Shown in pieces: positions 25,088 through 33,426 of a stretch of 64,000 nucleotides of DNA. The position numbers and the translations under genes are program-made. Position 1 is the stretch's first letter, and every line of letters starts with the position of its first letter. Under the pieces are notes generated by a model, which was not told the DNA's origin, searched no databases, and saw only the letters and a list, made by a program, of their open reading frames with translations. Source of the DNA: Halomicrobium katesii DSM 19301 (GTDB lineage Archaea; Halobacteriota; Halobacteria; Halobacteriales; Haloarculaceae); NCBI RefSeq assembly GCF_000379085.1, contig NZ_KB905378.1:2851231-2915230 (forward strand), in the 5' to 3' direction.

Positions 25088-25327
25088 ATGACAAAAGAAT
25101 CGCGACCCGCCCACGAGCCGATACCAGAGTGGGACGAGGCTGCCGACGAGATCCTCGATGGGTGTGGATACGATCCGGATCTCGGGAAACGGATGGCCGA
25201 AGACGCCATCAAGATCACGAACGGTGAGCTAACCGAGCAGGAGTTCCACGAGAAGTACCACGAGGAGGTTAAAACGGAGTTCGGAACCGACGAACGACCC
25301 ACCAAACCGGAGGGATTCGATGACTGA
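25088..25327 (+). CDS. Small acidic protein of the DMSO-reductase-type operon (4Fe-4S ferredoxin N-terminal-domain-like)
   Basis: 79 residues from the ATG at 25088 (MTKESRPAHEPIPEWDEAADEIL). It is helical, with KRMAEDAIKITNGELTEQEFHEKYHEEVKTEFG, a motif seen in small haloarchaeal proteins upstream of Mo-enzyme subunits and annotated as the N-terminal domain of a ferredoxin subunit. It has one Cys only, so it binds no cluster itself. Its end overlaps the Mo-subunit start by 8 bases, so it belongs to the operon; DmsE is the positional equivalent in Halobacterium. Confidence 0.7.
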   Translation: MTKESRPAHEPIPEWDEAADEILDGCGYDPDLGKRMAEDAIKITNGELTEQEFHEKYHEEVKTEFGTDERPTKPEGFDD

Positions 25328-27830
25328 CCAAGAGTTCACGGCGTCCCGCCGGGACGTTCTGAAGAGCGGTGTCGTCGCCGCAGTCGGACTCGGCGGCGCT
25401 GACAGCGTTCTCTCGACGCTCCAGCCCGCCGACGACTCGGGAAAAAGTGTTAATCAGGTTACTAGCTTCCTCGGAGAAGATCAAGTCGTGAAGACCGCCT
25501 GTTCGCCGAACTGCCGCGGGAAGTGTCCGCTGGACGTTTACATTCGGGACGGGCAGGTGAAGAAAGTCGAGCAGCAGGTGCCCGCTGCAACTGAGTTCAA
25601 GCGTGGCTGTACGCTGGGCATTTCACACTTACAGCGCGTGTACAACGCGAAGCGGTTGAAGTACCCAATGAAACGCGCTAGCTGGTCGCCAGATACCCCC
25701 CAGCCCGACAAGCGTGGTGAAGACGCAGACTTCAAGCGAATCAGTTGGGACGACGCACTTGACCTAGTGGCTGAACAGATACGGACCACCAAGGACGAAC
25801 ACGGGATGGAAGGCATTTTTTGGCACGCCGGATCGGGTGACGGTGGGACGACTGGCTTCGGTCGCCTGAAACAACTGGTCGGTGGCATTCAGGACAGCTT
25901 CGTCTTCGGGATCGACACTAACGTCGGCCAGGGCTTCAACCGAGTTACCGGCGAAGGTGGCGTCTTCATGCCTCCGACGAATACCGCTGAAGACTGGGTC
26001 AACGCGAGGACGATCATCATCTGGGGGTCGGACATCTTCGCGAGTCAGTTCCAGATGGACGCCGAGTGGATCCTCGAAGCCAAGCGCAACGGCGCGAAGC
26101 TTGTCGTCGTCGACCCCATGTACACGAACACGGCGGAGAAATCGGACCTCTGGTTACCGATCCGCCCGGGAAAAGACACGCACCTCGCTCTCTCGATGAT
26201 GCACTACATCTTCGAGAACGAGGTTTACGACGAGTCCTTCCTCCGGCAGCGGACGAACGCACCAGCACTCGTCCGCACTGACGACGGAACACTCCTTGAC
26301 CCAAGCCGGGTCGTCGACGATCCTGCCGATGATGCAGTCGTCGTGATGAACAAGGAAACTGGCGAGCCAGAGGTTGTCGGCGCTGAAACTGGTGGTCCGT
26401 TCGCGCTCACGGGCGAATGGTCCATCGATGGGACGACTGTCCAACCCGGACTGGTGGCACTCCGTGAGCAAGCTGCGAACTATCCCCCGGAGAAGGTGGC
26501 CGATATCGCGGGACTGACGACTGAAAACATCGAAACGGCAGCCGACTGGTTAGCTACTCGTGGCGCAGGCGGTATTATGCCGAGTTACGGTGTTGGCCGA
26601 TACCTGTACGGACACGTGTTTGGGCAGGCCTACGCGACGCTACTGGCACTGACCGGCGACTACGGCCGTCACGGAAACATCCACGCACAGCACCCGTCGT
26701 ACAACGGCTCTTACCTTCAGAAAGGCGATTGGGGAAGTCCAGACGATGCGGTCGGTGTCGAAACGTATGGGTACCAACGCGTCCTCGATCTGCTTGAGGA
26801 CGGCGGCCCCGCCCAACCCAGGTTCCTCTACGGAATGAACTCGAATATGCTCGGGAACCAGTTCCCGGATAGGGACCGCTGGCTGAACGCGATGGAGAAT
26901 CTCGACACCATCGTGTGGGCGGACATGTACCACACGCCGACGACTCAGCAAGCGGATATTATCCTGCCGGCCGCTCACTGGTTCGAAACTGAAGACTTGC
27001 TCACGACGTACACCCACCCCAACCTCAGTTATCGGCAGCAGGCCCACGAGCCACTTTGGGAGGCCCGTGACGACTACTACATCATAGCTGGGTTAGCCGA
27101 GCGACTCGGCCACGGAGACAAATTCCCCGACGACAAACACGAAGTACTCGACCAGTTCGTACAAAACGACGACCGGCTCTCCTGGGAACAACTTCGAGAG
27201 ACCGGAACGGTCGCCACTGACGAAACTCCGGATGTCGCGTACACTGACGAGTTTGGGACGAAATCCGGTCGGATCACGGTGTACGACGACGACGCGCCAA
27301 CTGAGAAGGGACCGGGACTGCCCGATGAGGGAGTCGCGCTCGAAGTTCCGGAGCCATTAGAAGCCAGAACAGACGACGACTGGGAGAAACAAGATGAGTA
27401 CCCACTGGTGTTCATGCAAAAGCACTCGAAGTGGCGGATTCACTCCCAGTGGGCCAATGTCCCATGGCTCAGAGAGGTCAACCGGGAGCCACAGCTGGAC
27501 ATTCATCCGAAAGATGCCGAGCGGAGAGGAATTTCGGATGGAGACTACGTGCGCGTCCACAACGACCGTGGCTCGGTGGTTGTCCGCGCGAAGTACAACA
27601 AGGGGATTCGTCCGGGACTTGTGAACACGGACCAGGGATGGTGGGCCGAGGACTTCGTTGAAGGGCACTACCAGGACCCGATCTCCGCGGAGACTGCAAA
27701 AGTTGGACGCACGTTCGCCTTCTACGATTGCAGAGTAGAAGTCGAACCCGCAGCTGATGAGTACCAGTCCAACCAGTACACGCAGGACAATCCACACGGT
27801 ACGGCTGGCAGCTCGGCCGGAGGTGATTAA
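25320..27830 (+). CDS. DMSO-reductase-family molybdopterin oxidoreductase, catalytic subunit
   Basis: 836 residues. A twin-arginine signal (SRRDVLKSGVVAAVGLGG, residues 9-26) indicates export by Tat. The [4Fe-4S] site is C61, C65, C69 (CSPNCRGKC) with C97 in FKRGC. Molybdopterin-binding blocks follow: WGSDIFASQFQMDAEWILEAKRNGAKLVVVDP, then GYQRVLDLLEDGGP, and near the end GDYVRVHNDRGSVVVRAKYN with GLVNTDQGWWAED. It reduces an S- or N-oxide or a related anion outside the cell, taking electrons from the FeS and NrfD subunits. The exact substrate cannot be read from the sequence. Confidence 0.92.
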   Translation: MTDQEFTASRRDVLKSGVVAAVGLGGADSVLSTLQPADDSGKSVNQVTSFLGEDQVVKTACSPNCRGKCPLDVYIRDGQVKKVEQQVPAATEFKRGCTLGISHLQRVYNAKRLKYPMKRASWSPDTPQPDKRGEDADFKRISWDDALDLVAEQIRTTKDEHGMEGIFWHAGSGDGGTTGFGRLKQLVGGIQDSFVFGIDTNVGQGFNRVTGEGGVFMPPTNTAEDWVNARTIIIWGSDIFASQFQMDAEWILEAKRNGAKLVVVDPMYTNTAEKSDLWLPIRPGKDTHLALSMMHYIFENEVYDESFLRQRTNAPALVRTDDGTLLDPSRVVDDPADDAVVVMNKETGEPEVVGAETGGPFALTGEWSIDGTTVQPGLVALREQAANYPPEKVADIAGLTTENIETAADWLATRGAGGIMPSYGVGRYLYGHVFGQAYATLLALTGDYGRHGNIHAQHPSYNGSYLQKGDWGSPDDAVGVETYGYQRVLDLLEDGGPAQPRFLYGMNSNMLGNQFPDRDRWLNAMENLDTIVWADMYHTPTTQQADIILPAAHWFETEDLLTTYTHPNLSYRQQAHEPLWEARDDYYIIAGLAERLGHGDKFPDDKHEVLDQFVQNDDRLSWEQLRETGTVATDETPDVAYTDEFGTKSGRITVYDDDAPTEKGPGLPDEGVALEVPEPLEARTDDDWEKQDEYPLVFMQKHSKWRIHSQWANVPWLREVNREPQLDIHPKDAERRGISDGDYVRVHNDRGSVVVRAKYNKGIRPGLVNTDQGWWAEDFVEGHYQDPISAETAKVGRTFAFYDCRVEVEPAADEYQSNQYTQDNPHGTAGSSAGGD

Positions 27831-27832
27831 AA

Positions 27833-28606
27833 ATGACAAATTATGGACTCGTAATCGATCAAGAGCGCTGCATTGGCTGCCACTCCTGTGCCATGAGCTG
27901 TAAGCAAGAGAATAACGTCCCGATGGGACAGGCCTGGAATCGCGTACTGACCGTCGGTGGCGATCACATCGATACACCCGAAGGCTCGTATCCAGAGGAT
28001 GGAGACGACGGAACGCTGGAGATGAGCTATCAGCCGACGGCCTGTCAGCACTGCGAGAACGCACCCTGTGTGAAGGTCTGTCCGGTCAACGCGACGTACA
28101 AGCGCGAGGACGGCATCGTGGAGATCGACTACGACAAGTGCATCGGCTGCCGGTACTGCATGGCCGCCTGTCCCTACAACGCTCGGGTGTTCAACTGGGA
28201 CGAGCCACAGCACCGCCCCGAAGAGGGCACTGGTGACGTCGAGGAACGGCCCCAGGGCGTCGTCGAGAAGTGTACGTTCTGTAGCCACCGCGTCGAGGAA
28301 GGACTCGATCCCGCGTGTGTCGTAAACTGTCCTGCCGATGCCCGAATCTTCGGGGACCTCGACGACGATGGGAGCACTGTCTCAAAGTACGTCGCCGAAT
28401 ACGATACCAACCGACTGCTCGACGAGAAGGGCACCGATCCGAAAACGTACTATATCCAGGGCGAGATGTCACCCGGTCGGCCCTGGAAGGGCAAAGAACT
28501 CGAATCGGAACTCGACGAACAGCCGACGCCCGAGGAGGCCGACGACCCCGACAGCGAGGAATCGATGCGACGTGCTACTGCCGACGCAGTGTGGGGTGAT
28601 GACTGA
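27833..28606 (+). CDS. Iron-sulfur subunit of the Mo oxidoreductase (DmsB/NrfC-like)
   Basis: 257 residues with the Cys clusters of four [4Fe-4S] centres: CIGCHSCAMSC (residues 13-23), CQHCENAPCVKVCP, CIGCRYCMAACP and CTFCSHRVEEG..CVVNCP. It passes electrons from the membrane subunit to the Mo subunit and is probably carried out with it by Tat. It starts two bases after the catalytic gene and its TGA overlaps the ATG of the NrfD gene (TGATG). An acidic C-terminal tail (DEQPTPEEADDPDSEE) is a halophilic addition. Confidence 0.93.
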   Translation: MTNYGLVIDQERCIGCHSCAMSCKQENNVPMGQAWNRVLTVGGDHIDTPEGSYPEDGDDGTLEMSYQPTACQHCENAPCVKVCPVNATYKREDGIVEIDYDKCIGCRYCMAACPYNARVFNWDEPQHRPEEGTGDVEERPQGVVEKCTFCSHRVEEGLDPACVVNCPADARIFGDLDDDGSTVSKYVAEYDTNRLLDEKGTDPKTYYIQGEMSPGRPWKGKELESELDEQPTPEEADDPDSEESMRRATADAVWGDD

Positions 28607-29934
28607 TGAGTGGTGAAGTGACCGAGAGATCGGCGACGTCGACAGTGCGGAGCCCCGTGGTGTCCTCGTTCGGGACCGTTTCGAAGGTCTGGCTCGGCCA
28701 CCTGGGTGTGCTCCTGGTCGCCGGACTCGGGGCGTGGGCATACCAGCTCCAGCAGGGTCTGGTCGTGACCGGGATGCGGAACGTGTTCTCTTGGGGGCTG
28801 TACATCATGCTGTTCGTGATGTTCGTCGGGCTGTCGGCGGGCGGGCTCATCATCTCGAGCGCGCCGAAGTTCTTCCACTCGGACCGGTACGAGGGGTTCG
28901 CACGGCTCGGCGTCCTCGTGAGTCTGGCCTGCATCATCGTCGCGGGACTGCTCATCCTGCCCGATATCGGTCGGCCAGAGCGGCTGTACCAGTTCTTCAC
29001 GTCGCCGGACTTTCGTTCGCCGATGGTCTGGGACTTCGGGATCGTCGTCCTGTACGGCGTGTTGAACGTCTGGTACCTCTGGCTGCTCACTCGGCGAGAC
29101 CTCGCTGCCCGCGGATCGCGACTGGCCTTCGGAGCCGAGGACACACAGGCCGGCCGGGAGCGGGACCGGACGCTGCTGTTCTGGACCGCCGCGGTCGCGT
29201 TGCCGACAGCGGTGATGCTCCACTCCGTGACCGGCTGGATCTTCGCGACACAGGTCGGCCGCGGCGACTGGTTCAGCCCGCTCGTTGCACCGGTGTTCAT
29301 CGCCAAAGCGCTCGTCTCCGGCCTGGGCCTCCTGCTCGTGGTCTCGATACTCGCCGACCGCTACACGGGCTTCGACGCCGACCGGGACGAGCTGACGAGT
29401 CTGGGGAAGATGCTGGGGATCTTCCTGGCGTTTCACGTCGTCTACCTCCTCGCTGCCGAGCGCCTGCCACACGCCTGGGCAGACCACTTCGGCTTCTGGG
29501 CGATCACCAGCGAGTTCCTCATCGGGGACTCGATCTACTTCTGGCTCTGGACCGGCGTCGGCGGGGCAGTACCGCTGGTGCTGTTGGCGACACCGCAACT
29601 CAGGAAGCGACTGTCCGTGATATTCGTCGCAGGCGTACTCGCCGTGTTCGGCACCCTGTTCGAGGGGATTCGGCTGGTGTTCACCGGCTACGAGAGTGTG
29701 AACATCGACGCCGCGCCGGGCATCTCGCTGGGCGGCGAGTACGCGGGCGTCACGACGGACATCTGGGCCACGACGGGGGTGTACACGCCGACAGTGATCG
29801 AGTTGGTGGTGACCGCGGGAATCGTCGCGGTCGGCGCACTGATCGTCACCGTCGGGCTCCGATACGTCCCGCTCCAGCGGCAGACCGAACAGGAGAGATA
29901 CGCGGCAGACAGCGGAGGTGGTGGGTGTGACTGA
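28606..29934 (+). CDS. NrfD/PsrC-family membrane subunit (quinol oxidation)
   Basis: 442 residues with nine or ten membrane helices. The pattern FSWGLYIMLFVMFVGLSAGGLIISS, with its conserved Gly and Ser, is the NrfD/PsrC signature; PDIGRPERLYQFFTSPDFRSPMVWDFG is the typical loop after helix three. It oxidises menaquinol and gives the electrons to the FeS subunit. The start ATG overlaps the preceding stop. The end overlaps the TorD-like gene by eight bases. Confidence 0.92.
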   Translation: MSGEVTERSATSTVRSPVVSSFGTVSKVWLGHLGVLLVAGLGAWAYQLQQGLVVTGMRNVFSWGLYIMLFVMFVGLSAGGLIISSAPKFFHSDRYEGFARLGVLVSLACIIVAGLLILPDIGRPERLYQFFTSPDFRSPMVWDFGIVVLYGVLNVWYLWLLTRRDLAARGSRLAFGAEDTQAGRERDRTLLFWTAAVALPTAVMLHSVTGWIFATQVGRGDWFSPLVAPVFIAKALVSGLGLLLVVSILADRYTGFDADRDELTSLGKMLGIFLAFHVVYLLAAERLPHAWADHFGFWAITSEFLIGDSIYFWLWTGVGGAVPLVLLATPQLRKRLSVIFVAGVLAVFGTLFEGIRLVFTGYESVNIDAAPGISLGGEYAGVTTDIWATTGVYTPTVIELVVTAGIVAVGALIVTVGLRYVPLQRQTEQERYAADSGGGGCD

Positions 29935-30499
29935 CGACACCGCGACGGCGGTCGACGACGCGACGGAGGAGACGAGACGGCCGACGGCCGACACCCTCGC
30001 TACCCTGGCAGTGTGCTGGCGCGAGCCGTCCGAGGAGTTGCGTGGTACCGTCGAGTCGGGCGCAGTCGCGTGGCTCGACGAGAGCGAGGCGGCCGTCGAT
30101 CTGGACGAGCTGCGCGTGGAGTACACGCGACTGTTCGTCGGCCCCGGCCCCGAACAGTGCCCGCCCTACGAGAGCGTCTATCGGGACGGCGACCACGACG
30201 GCGACGACCAGAACGTCGGTCCGGTGTACGGGCCAGCGACACAGGCGGTTGCGCGCTGGTACGCCGAGTACGGACTTGAGCTGCGGGACTCGAGATCGGC
30301 ACCGCCGGACCACATCGCGACGGAGCTCGAGTTCGCCGCCTACCTCGCCGCCACCGAGGACGACGACACGGTCGAGCAGTTCCTCGACGAACACCTGCGA
30401 GCGTGGATCGAACCGTTCACCGCGCGACTCCGGGAGAACGATCCGGGGCCGTTCTACCGGGCGGTGATCGAGAAAACGATCGAAGTCGTCACTCGGTGA
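29927..30499 (+). CDS. TorD/DmsD-family chaperone
   Basis: 190 residues from a GTG at 29927 inside the end of the NrfD gene (a GTG at 29918 is also possible). It is helical, with the family blocks LDELRVEYTRLFVGPGPEQCPPYESVY, VARWYAEYGLEL, PPDHIATELEFAAYLAA and the later TARLRENDPGPFYRAVIEKT. These chaperones bind the Mo-subunit and its Tat signal until the cofactor is inserted. It is the last gene of the operon; the next transcript has its own TATA-like box. Confidence 0.9.
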   Translation: MTDDTATAVDDATEETRRPTADTLATLAVCWREPSEELRGTVESGAVAWLDESEAAVDLDELRVEYTRLFVGPGPEQCPPYESVYRDGDHDGDDQNVGPVYGPATQAVARWYAEYGLELRDSRSAPPDHIATELEFAAYLAATEDDDTVEQFLDEHLRAWIEPFTARLRENDPGPFYRAVIEKTIEVVTR

Positions 30500-30592
30500 T
30501 CGCACCAGCAGCGTACCATCGATGTCACACTCCGGGACAGACGGCGGCGTCTCTCAGACGGCCGTCATCGCGTGATAGCCACTTGCACGCAC

Positions 30593-30600
30593 ATTTATGC
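30593..30600 (+). promoter_or_regulatory. TATA-like box of the coiled-coil gene at 30624
   Basis: ATTTATGC lies 24-31 nt before the ATG at 30624, typical for a leaderless haloarchaeal transcript, and fixes that start codon. Confidence 0.6.
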
Positions 30601-30623
30601 ACCTGTGACCAAAGATAGCAACT

Positions 30624-31292
30624 ATGTTTGCTACCGTGAAGTCGTGGTTCGGCTCACTGTTTGGCGACAGTGACGACGGCCACCTGCTCGATCGTCCGAA
30701 GGAGGACCATCAGGTCAAGCGACAGGAAGCCGAACGGAAGCTCGACGAGCTCAAGAGTCGCCGAGAAGAGCTGAAAGAAGCGCTCGATGACAAGCGCTCG
30801 AAGTACGAGTCGGCGAAGGAAGCCGGTAACGAAGAGCGAGCACAGGACTTCCTTCGCGACGCAGAAGAGATCAAAGAGGAACTCGAAACCGTAAGAGGGC
30901 GGATCGACGAGACGAGCAAACAGCGGAATCTGGCCTCGAACCTGGCGAACATCAAGGAGATCGGCGAGAGCCGGGGCGACGACTACTGGAGCCAGCTCCG
31001 GGAGATGGACCAGAGCGAACTGGTCCGGCTGTTCCAGCAAGAGGAGATGAAAAACGAGGAGCTACACGACGTGCTCGGTCAGACGGATACGCTCTCTTCG
31101 AACACGCTGGATTCGTTCGGTGAGGGCGCGAGCCAGCTCCACACCGGCTCCGAACTCGAAGAGGAATGGAGCGACGACACATCCGAGACCGACGAAGAAG
31201 TGAGCGAAGAGCCCACAGAGGTGGGGGACATCGAAACCGAATCGGACGCACTGAGCGAAGACAGCGACGACGAGACCGTCGAGTTTTCGTAG
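30624..31292 (+). CDS. ESCRT-III-like (Snf7/PspA-type) coiled-coil protein A
   Basis: 222 residues. It begins with a hydrophobic amphipathic stretch (MFATVKSWFGSLFG) like the membrane-inserting N-terminus of ESCRT-III proteins, followed by a long basic helical hairpin (about residues 28-125: RKLDELKSRREELKEALDDKR, RDAEEIKEELETVRGRIDE), a helix near RLFQQEEMKNEELHDVL, and an acidic disordered tail (from about 150). This is the layout of Snf7-type proteins: basic core, acidic tail. There is no statistical match, so the call is from architecture and from the neighbouring Vps4-like ATPase. A TATA-like box supports the start. Confidence 0.6.
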   Translation: MFATVKSWFGSLFGDSDDGHLLDRPKEDHQVKRQEAERKLDELKSRREELKEALDDKRSKYESAKEAGNEERAQDFLRDAEEIKEELETVRGRIDETSKQRNLASNLANIKEIGESRGDDYWSQLREMDQSELVRLFQQEEMKNEELHDVLGQTDTLSSNTLDSFGEGASQLHTGSELEEEWSDDTSETDEEVSEEPTEVGDIETESDALSEDSDDETVEFS

Positions 31293-31340
31293 CGGCTTTC
31301 TCCGATGTGGAGATTCAGTAGAGTGGGTTTAGTGCCAAAG

Positions 31341-31348
31341 TTTTATTA
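31341..31348 (+). promoter_or_regulatory. TATA-like box of the coiled-coil gene at 31372
   Basis: TTTTATTA lies 24-31 nt before the ATG at 31372. It argues against the earlier in-frame ATGs at 31348 and 31360, which would overlap or lie upstream of the transcription start. Confidence 0.6.
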
Positions 31349-31371
31349 TGGTGCCTACCATGTACTCGTAT

Positions 31372-31992
31372 ATGGTTCAGTTCAGAGACTGGATTCCAGG
31401 TAGCTGGGGCGGCAGTTCGAACGAGCTCATGGACAAAGACGCCGACGAACTCGACCTCGAAGCGCGGACCTTCGAGACCCAGATCGAGCTGAAGGAACAG
31501 GAGCTCGAACGGCTCGATCACGAGTTCGAGCAACTGGTCGAGAAGGGGCGAAAGGCCGCCGGACAGAAAAAGGAGCGGCTGAAGCGAAAGGCCAAGCAGC
31601 TCAAGCGAGACTACGAGAACAAGGAAGCCGCGTGGCAGGAGATGCTGGAAGAGTACACCACCCTGCTGGCCGCCAAAAACGCCAAGGAGCGTCTCGAAGA
31701 GCAGCCCCAGTCGTCGCTCCGGGACATGAGCGAGAAGGACGTACAGGAGTTCATGAACGACATCGTCCGGGAGATCGAAAAGCGCAACAAAGATACGGAG
31801 TGGATCCAGCGCAAGGGAGATCAGCTCAACCGGACCCTCACCAGCGTCTCGCAGGACTTCGGGGCGACGATGGAGGAGTCGGAGATCGACACTCTGTTCA
31901 AGGACGCCAACGAGGACCCGGTCTCGCTGAGCGAGCTCACGAAAGAAGAAGACGAGAGTGAGGACATCTTCAACGAGGAGCTGGGTCGCTAA
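31372..31992 (+). CDS. ESCRT-III-like (Snf7/PspA-type) coiled-coil protein B
   Basis: 206 residues starting MVQFRDWIPGSWGG, an aromatic amphipathic N-terminus like that of its upstream neighbour. Residues about 28-110 form a long helical hairpin whose second arm is basic (GRKAAGQKKERLKRKAKQLKRD), then helices (EKDVQEFMNDIVREIEKRN, STLTS..TMEESEIDTLF) and an acidic C-terminal tail ending EDESEDIFNEELGR, a possible docking peptide for the ATPase. Paralogue-like arrangement with protein A suggests co-assembling filament subunits. The assignment rests on architecture and context only. Confidence 0.6.
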   Translation: MVQFRDWIPGSWGGSSNELMDKDADELDLEARTFETQIELKEQELERLDHEFEQLVEKGRKAAGQKKERLKRKAKQLKRDYENKEAAWQEMLEEYTTLLAAKNAKERLEEQPQSSLRDMSEKDVQEFMNDIVREIEKRNKDTEWIQRKGDQLNRTLTSVSQDFGATMEESEIDTLFKDANEDPVSLSELTKEEDESEDIFNEELGR

Positions 31993-32030
31993 CGCGCCCA
32001 CCGCGTTCCCGTCACACCAATTTTGAAACT

Positions 32031-33269
32031 ATGGATCTCGGACAGTACAAAGAGGACATCCTACAGGAACAGTACGAAGAGTACCTCAAGAAGGGGAAGT
32101 CACACCTCGATCAGGAGAACCACGAGAAGGCCGCGAAAGCGTTCTCACAGTCTCTCGATCGGTTGGAAGAGCTCGAAACGATCCGGGAGACGACGTATCC
32201 GGATCGCAAAGAGCAATTGGAGTCGTCGATCTCGAAGCTAAAGAGCGGTGAGGCCCTCTCCGAAGAGGACATCGGCGAGAACCGCGGCGGCGGAGCTGAG
32301 GACGCCGAACAGCCGGAGACGGACTTTCGTGAGCAAGTCGAATCGTTCATCTCCCAGACGGAGGTCACGTGGGACGACATCGGAGGCCTCGACGAGGTCA
32401 AAGGCGAGTTAAAGCGGACGATCACGCTGGGCGGCATCGACGACAAGCCCGACGCCGTCGCCGCGACCGATCGCGTCCTCCTGTTCGGCCCGCCGGGAAC
32501 CGGGAAGACGCTGCTGGCGTCTGCGGTCGCCGGCTCGCTCGACGCGACGTTCTTCGACGTCAAGCTCGGGGGACTGCTCTCGAAGTACTTCGGCGAGACG
32601 AGCAAGCAGATCACGGCGCTGTTCGACCTCGCCGAGGAGATGAGCCCGAGCATCGTCTTCCTCGACGAGATCGACGCGCTGACACAGTCCCGCGAGTCCG
32701 ACCTGGACGAAACGTCTCGCCGCGTGTTGAACACGCTGCTGTCGGAGCTGGACGGGATCGACAAGAGCGACGATAGTTTCGTGATGGTCCTGGGCTCGAC
32801 AAACACCCCGTGGGACCTCGATCAGGCGATCCGTCGTCGCTTCCCGCGACGGGTGCTGATCCCGCTGCCCGACGTGGGCGCGGCCGAAGAGATCGTCGCG
32901 ATCAACACCGTCGAAGGCGGGATTACCTTCGAGGGAGATTCCTCGGCGTTCCAGCTGTCAGACACCGGTCGAAGCGTCGACACACCCGTCGAGGCGATCG
33001 CCAGCGAGTGTATCCACCGCGGGTACACCGGCAGTGACGTGGAGGCGGTGTGTCGGACCGCCGTCAACGCCATGATCAACCGGTCGAACACGGGACTGGC
33101 GTCCGTCGCCGACCGTGGCTTCGACGCCGTCAGGGAGTACGACCTCTCGGTCGACGCCGTCCGGCCACAGGACGTGCAGGTGGCGTTCGAACGCACCTCG
33201 GCCTCGCTCTCCGAGGAGAGCGTGCGGCGCTTCGACGAGTGGGATCGGGAGTTTGGCTCCGGCGCGTGA
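32031..33269 (+). CDS. Vps4-like AAA ATPase with MIT-like N-terminal domain
   Basis: 412 residues. Residues about 8-75 look like a three-helix MIT domain (EEYLKKGKSHLDQENHEKAA, SQSLDRLEELETI, DRKEQLESSISKLKSGE). The AAA domain has VTWDDIGGLDEVKGEL, Walker A FGPPGTGKTLLA, the pore region LGGLLSKYFGET, Walker B SIVFLDEIDAL, and arginine-finger region NTPWDLDQAIRRRFPRR. The end (SEESVRRFDEWDREFGSGA) matches the C-terminal helix of Vps4/CdvC. Vps4 disassembles ESCRT-III polymers on membranes. Placement 38 bp behind two ESCRT-III-like genes agrees. Haloarchaea divide with FtsZ, so this would be another membrane process. Confidence 0.85.
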   Translation: MDLGQYKEDILQEQYEEYLKKGKSHLDQENHEKAAKAFSQSLDRLEELETIRETTYPDRKEQLESSISKLKSGEALSEEDIGENRGGGAEDAEQPETDFREQVESFISQTEVTWDDIGGLDEVKGELKRTITLGGIDDKPDAVAATDRVLLFGPPGTGKTLLASAVAGSLDATFFDVKLGGLLSKYFGETSKQITALFDLAEEMSPSIVFLDEIDALTQSRESDLDETSRRVLNTLLSELDGIDKSDDSFVMVLGSTNTPWDLDQAIRRRFPRRVLIPLPDVGAAEEIVAINTVEGGITFEGDSSAFQLSDTGRSVDTPVEAIASECIHRGYTGSDVEAVCRTAVNAMINRSNTGLASVADRGFDAVREYDLSVDAVRPQDVQVAFERTSASLSEESVRRFDEWDREFGSGA

Positions 33270-33353
33270 CCGGCCACACAGCAGCGCCTCCGTTCGAACT
33301 GGAACGGGCCGGAGCGACAGCACGAAGAGCAAACGACGGGGCGCGTCACACTA

Positions 33354-33421
33354 CCGGCTGTACATCTGTCACGGATTTGGCCACCCCGAGGGGGCAAATA
33401 TCGAAACGAAGGTACAGCCGG
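33354..33421. terminator. Inverted repeat between convergent genes
   Basis: CCGGCTGTAC (33354-33363) and GTACAGCCGG (33412-33421) are perfectly complementary and enclose a small CCCC/GGGGG hairpin. It lies between the Vps4-like gene and the FHA-like gene, which face each other, so it may end both transcripts. Archaeal termination usually depends on T-runs, which are absent, hence low confidence. Confidence 0.3.
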
Positions 33422-33426
33422 CAGTA

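Noticed and set aside
32031-33269. Proteasome-activating (PAN) or CdvC division ATPase
   Set aside because: No OB/coiled-coil N-terminus or HbYX end as in PAN; no CdvA or canonical CdvB beside it, so a Cdv division system is not claimed.
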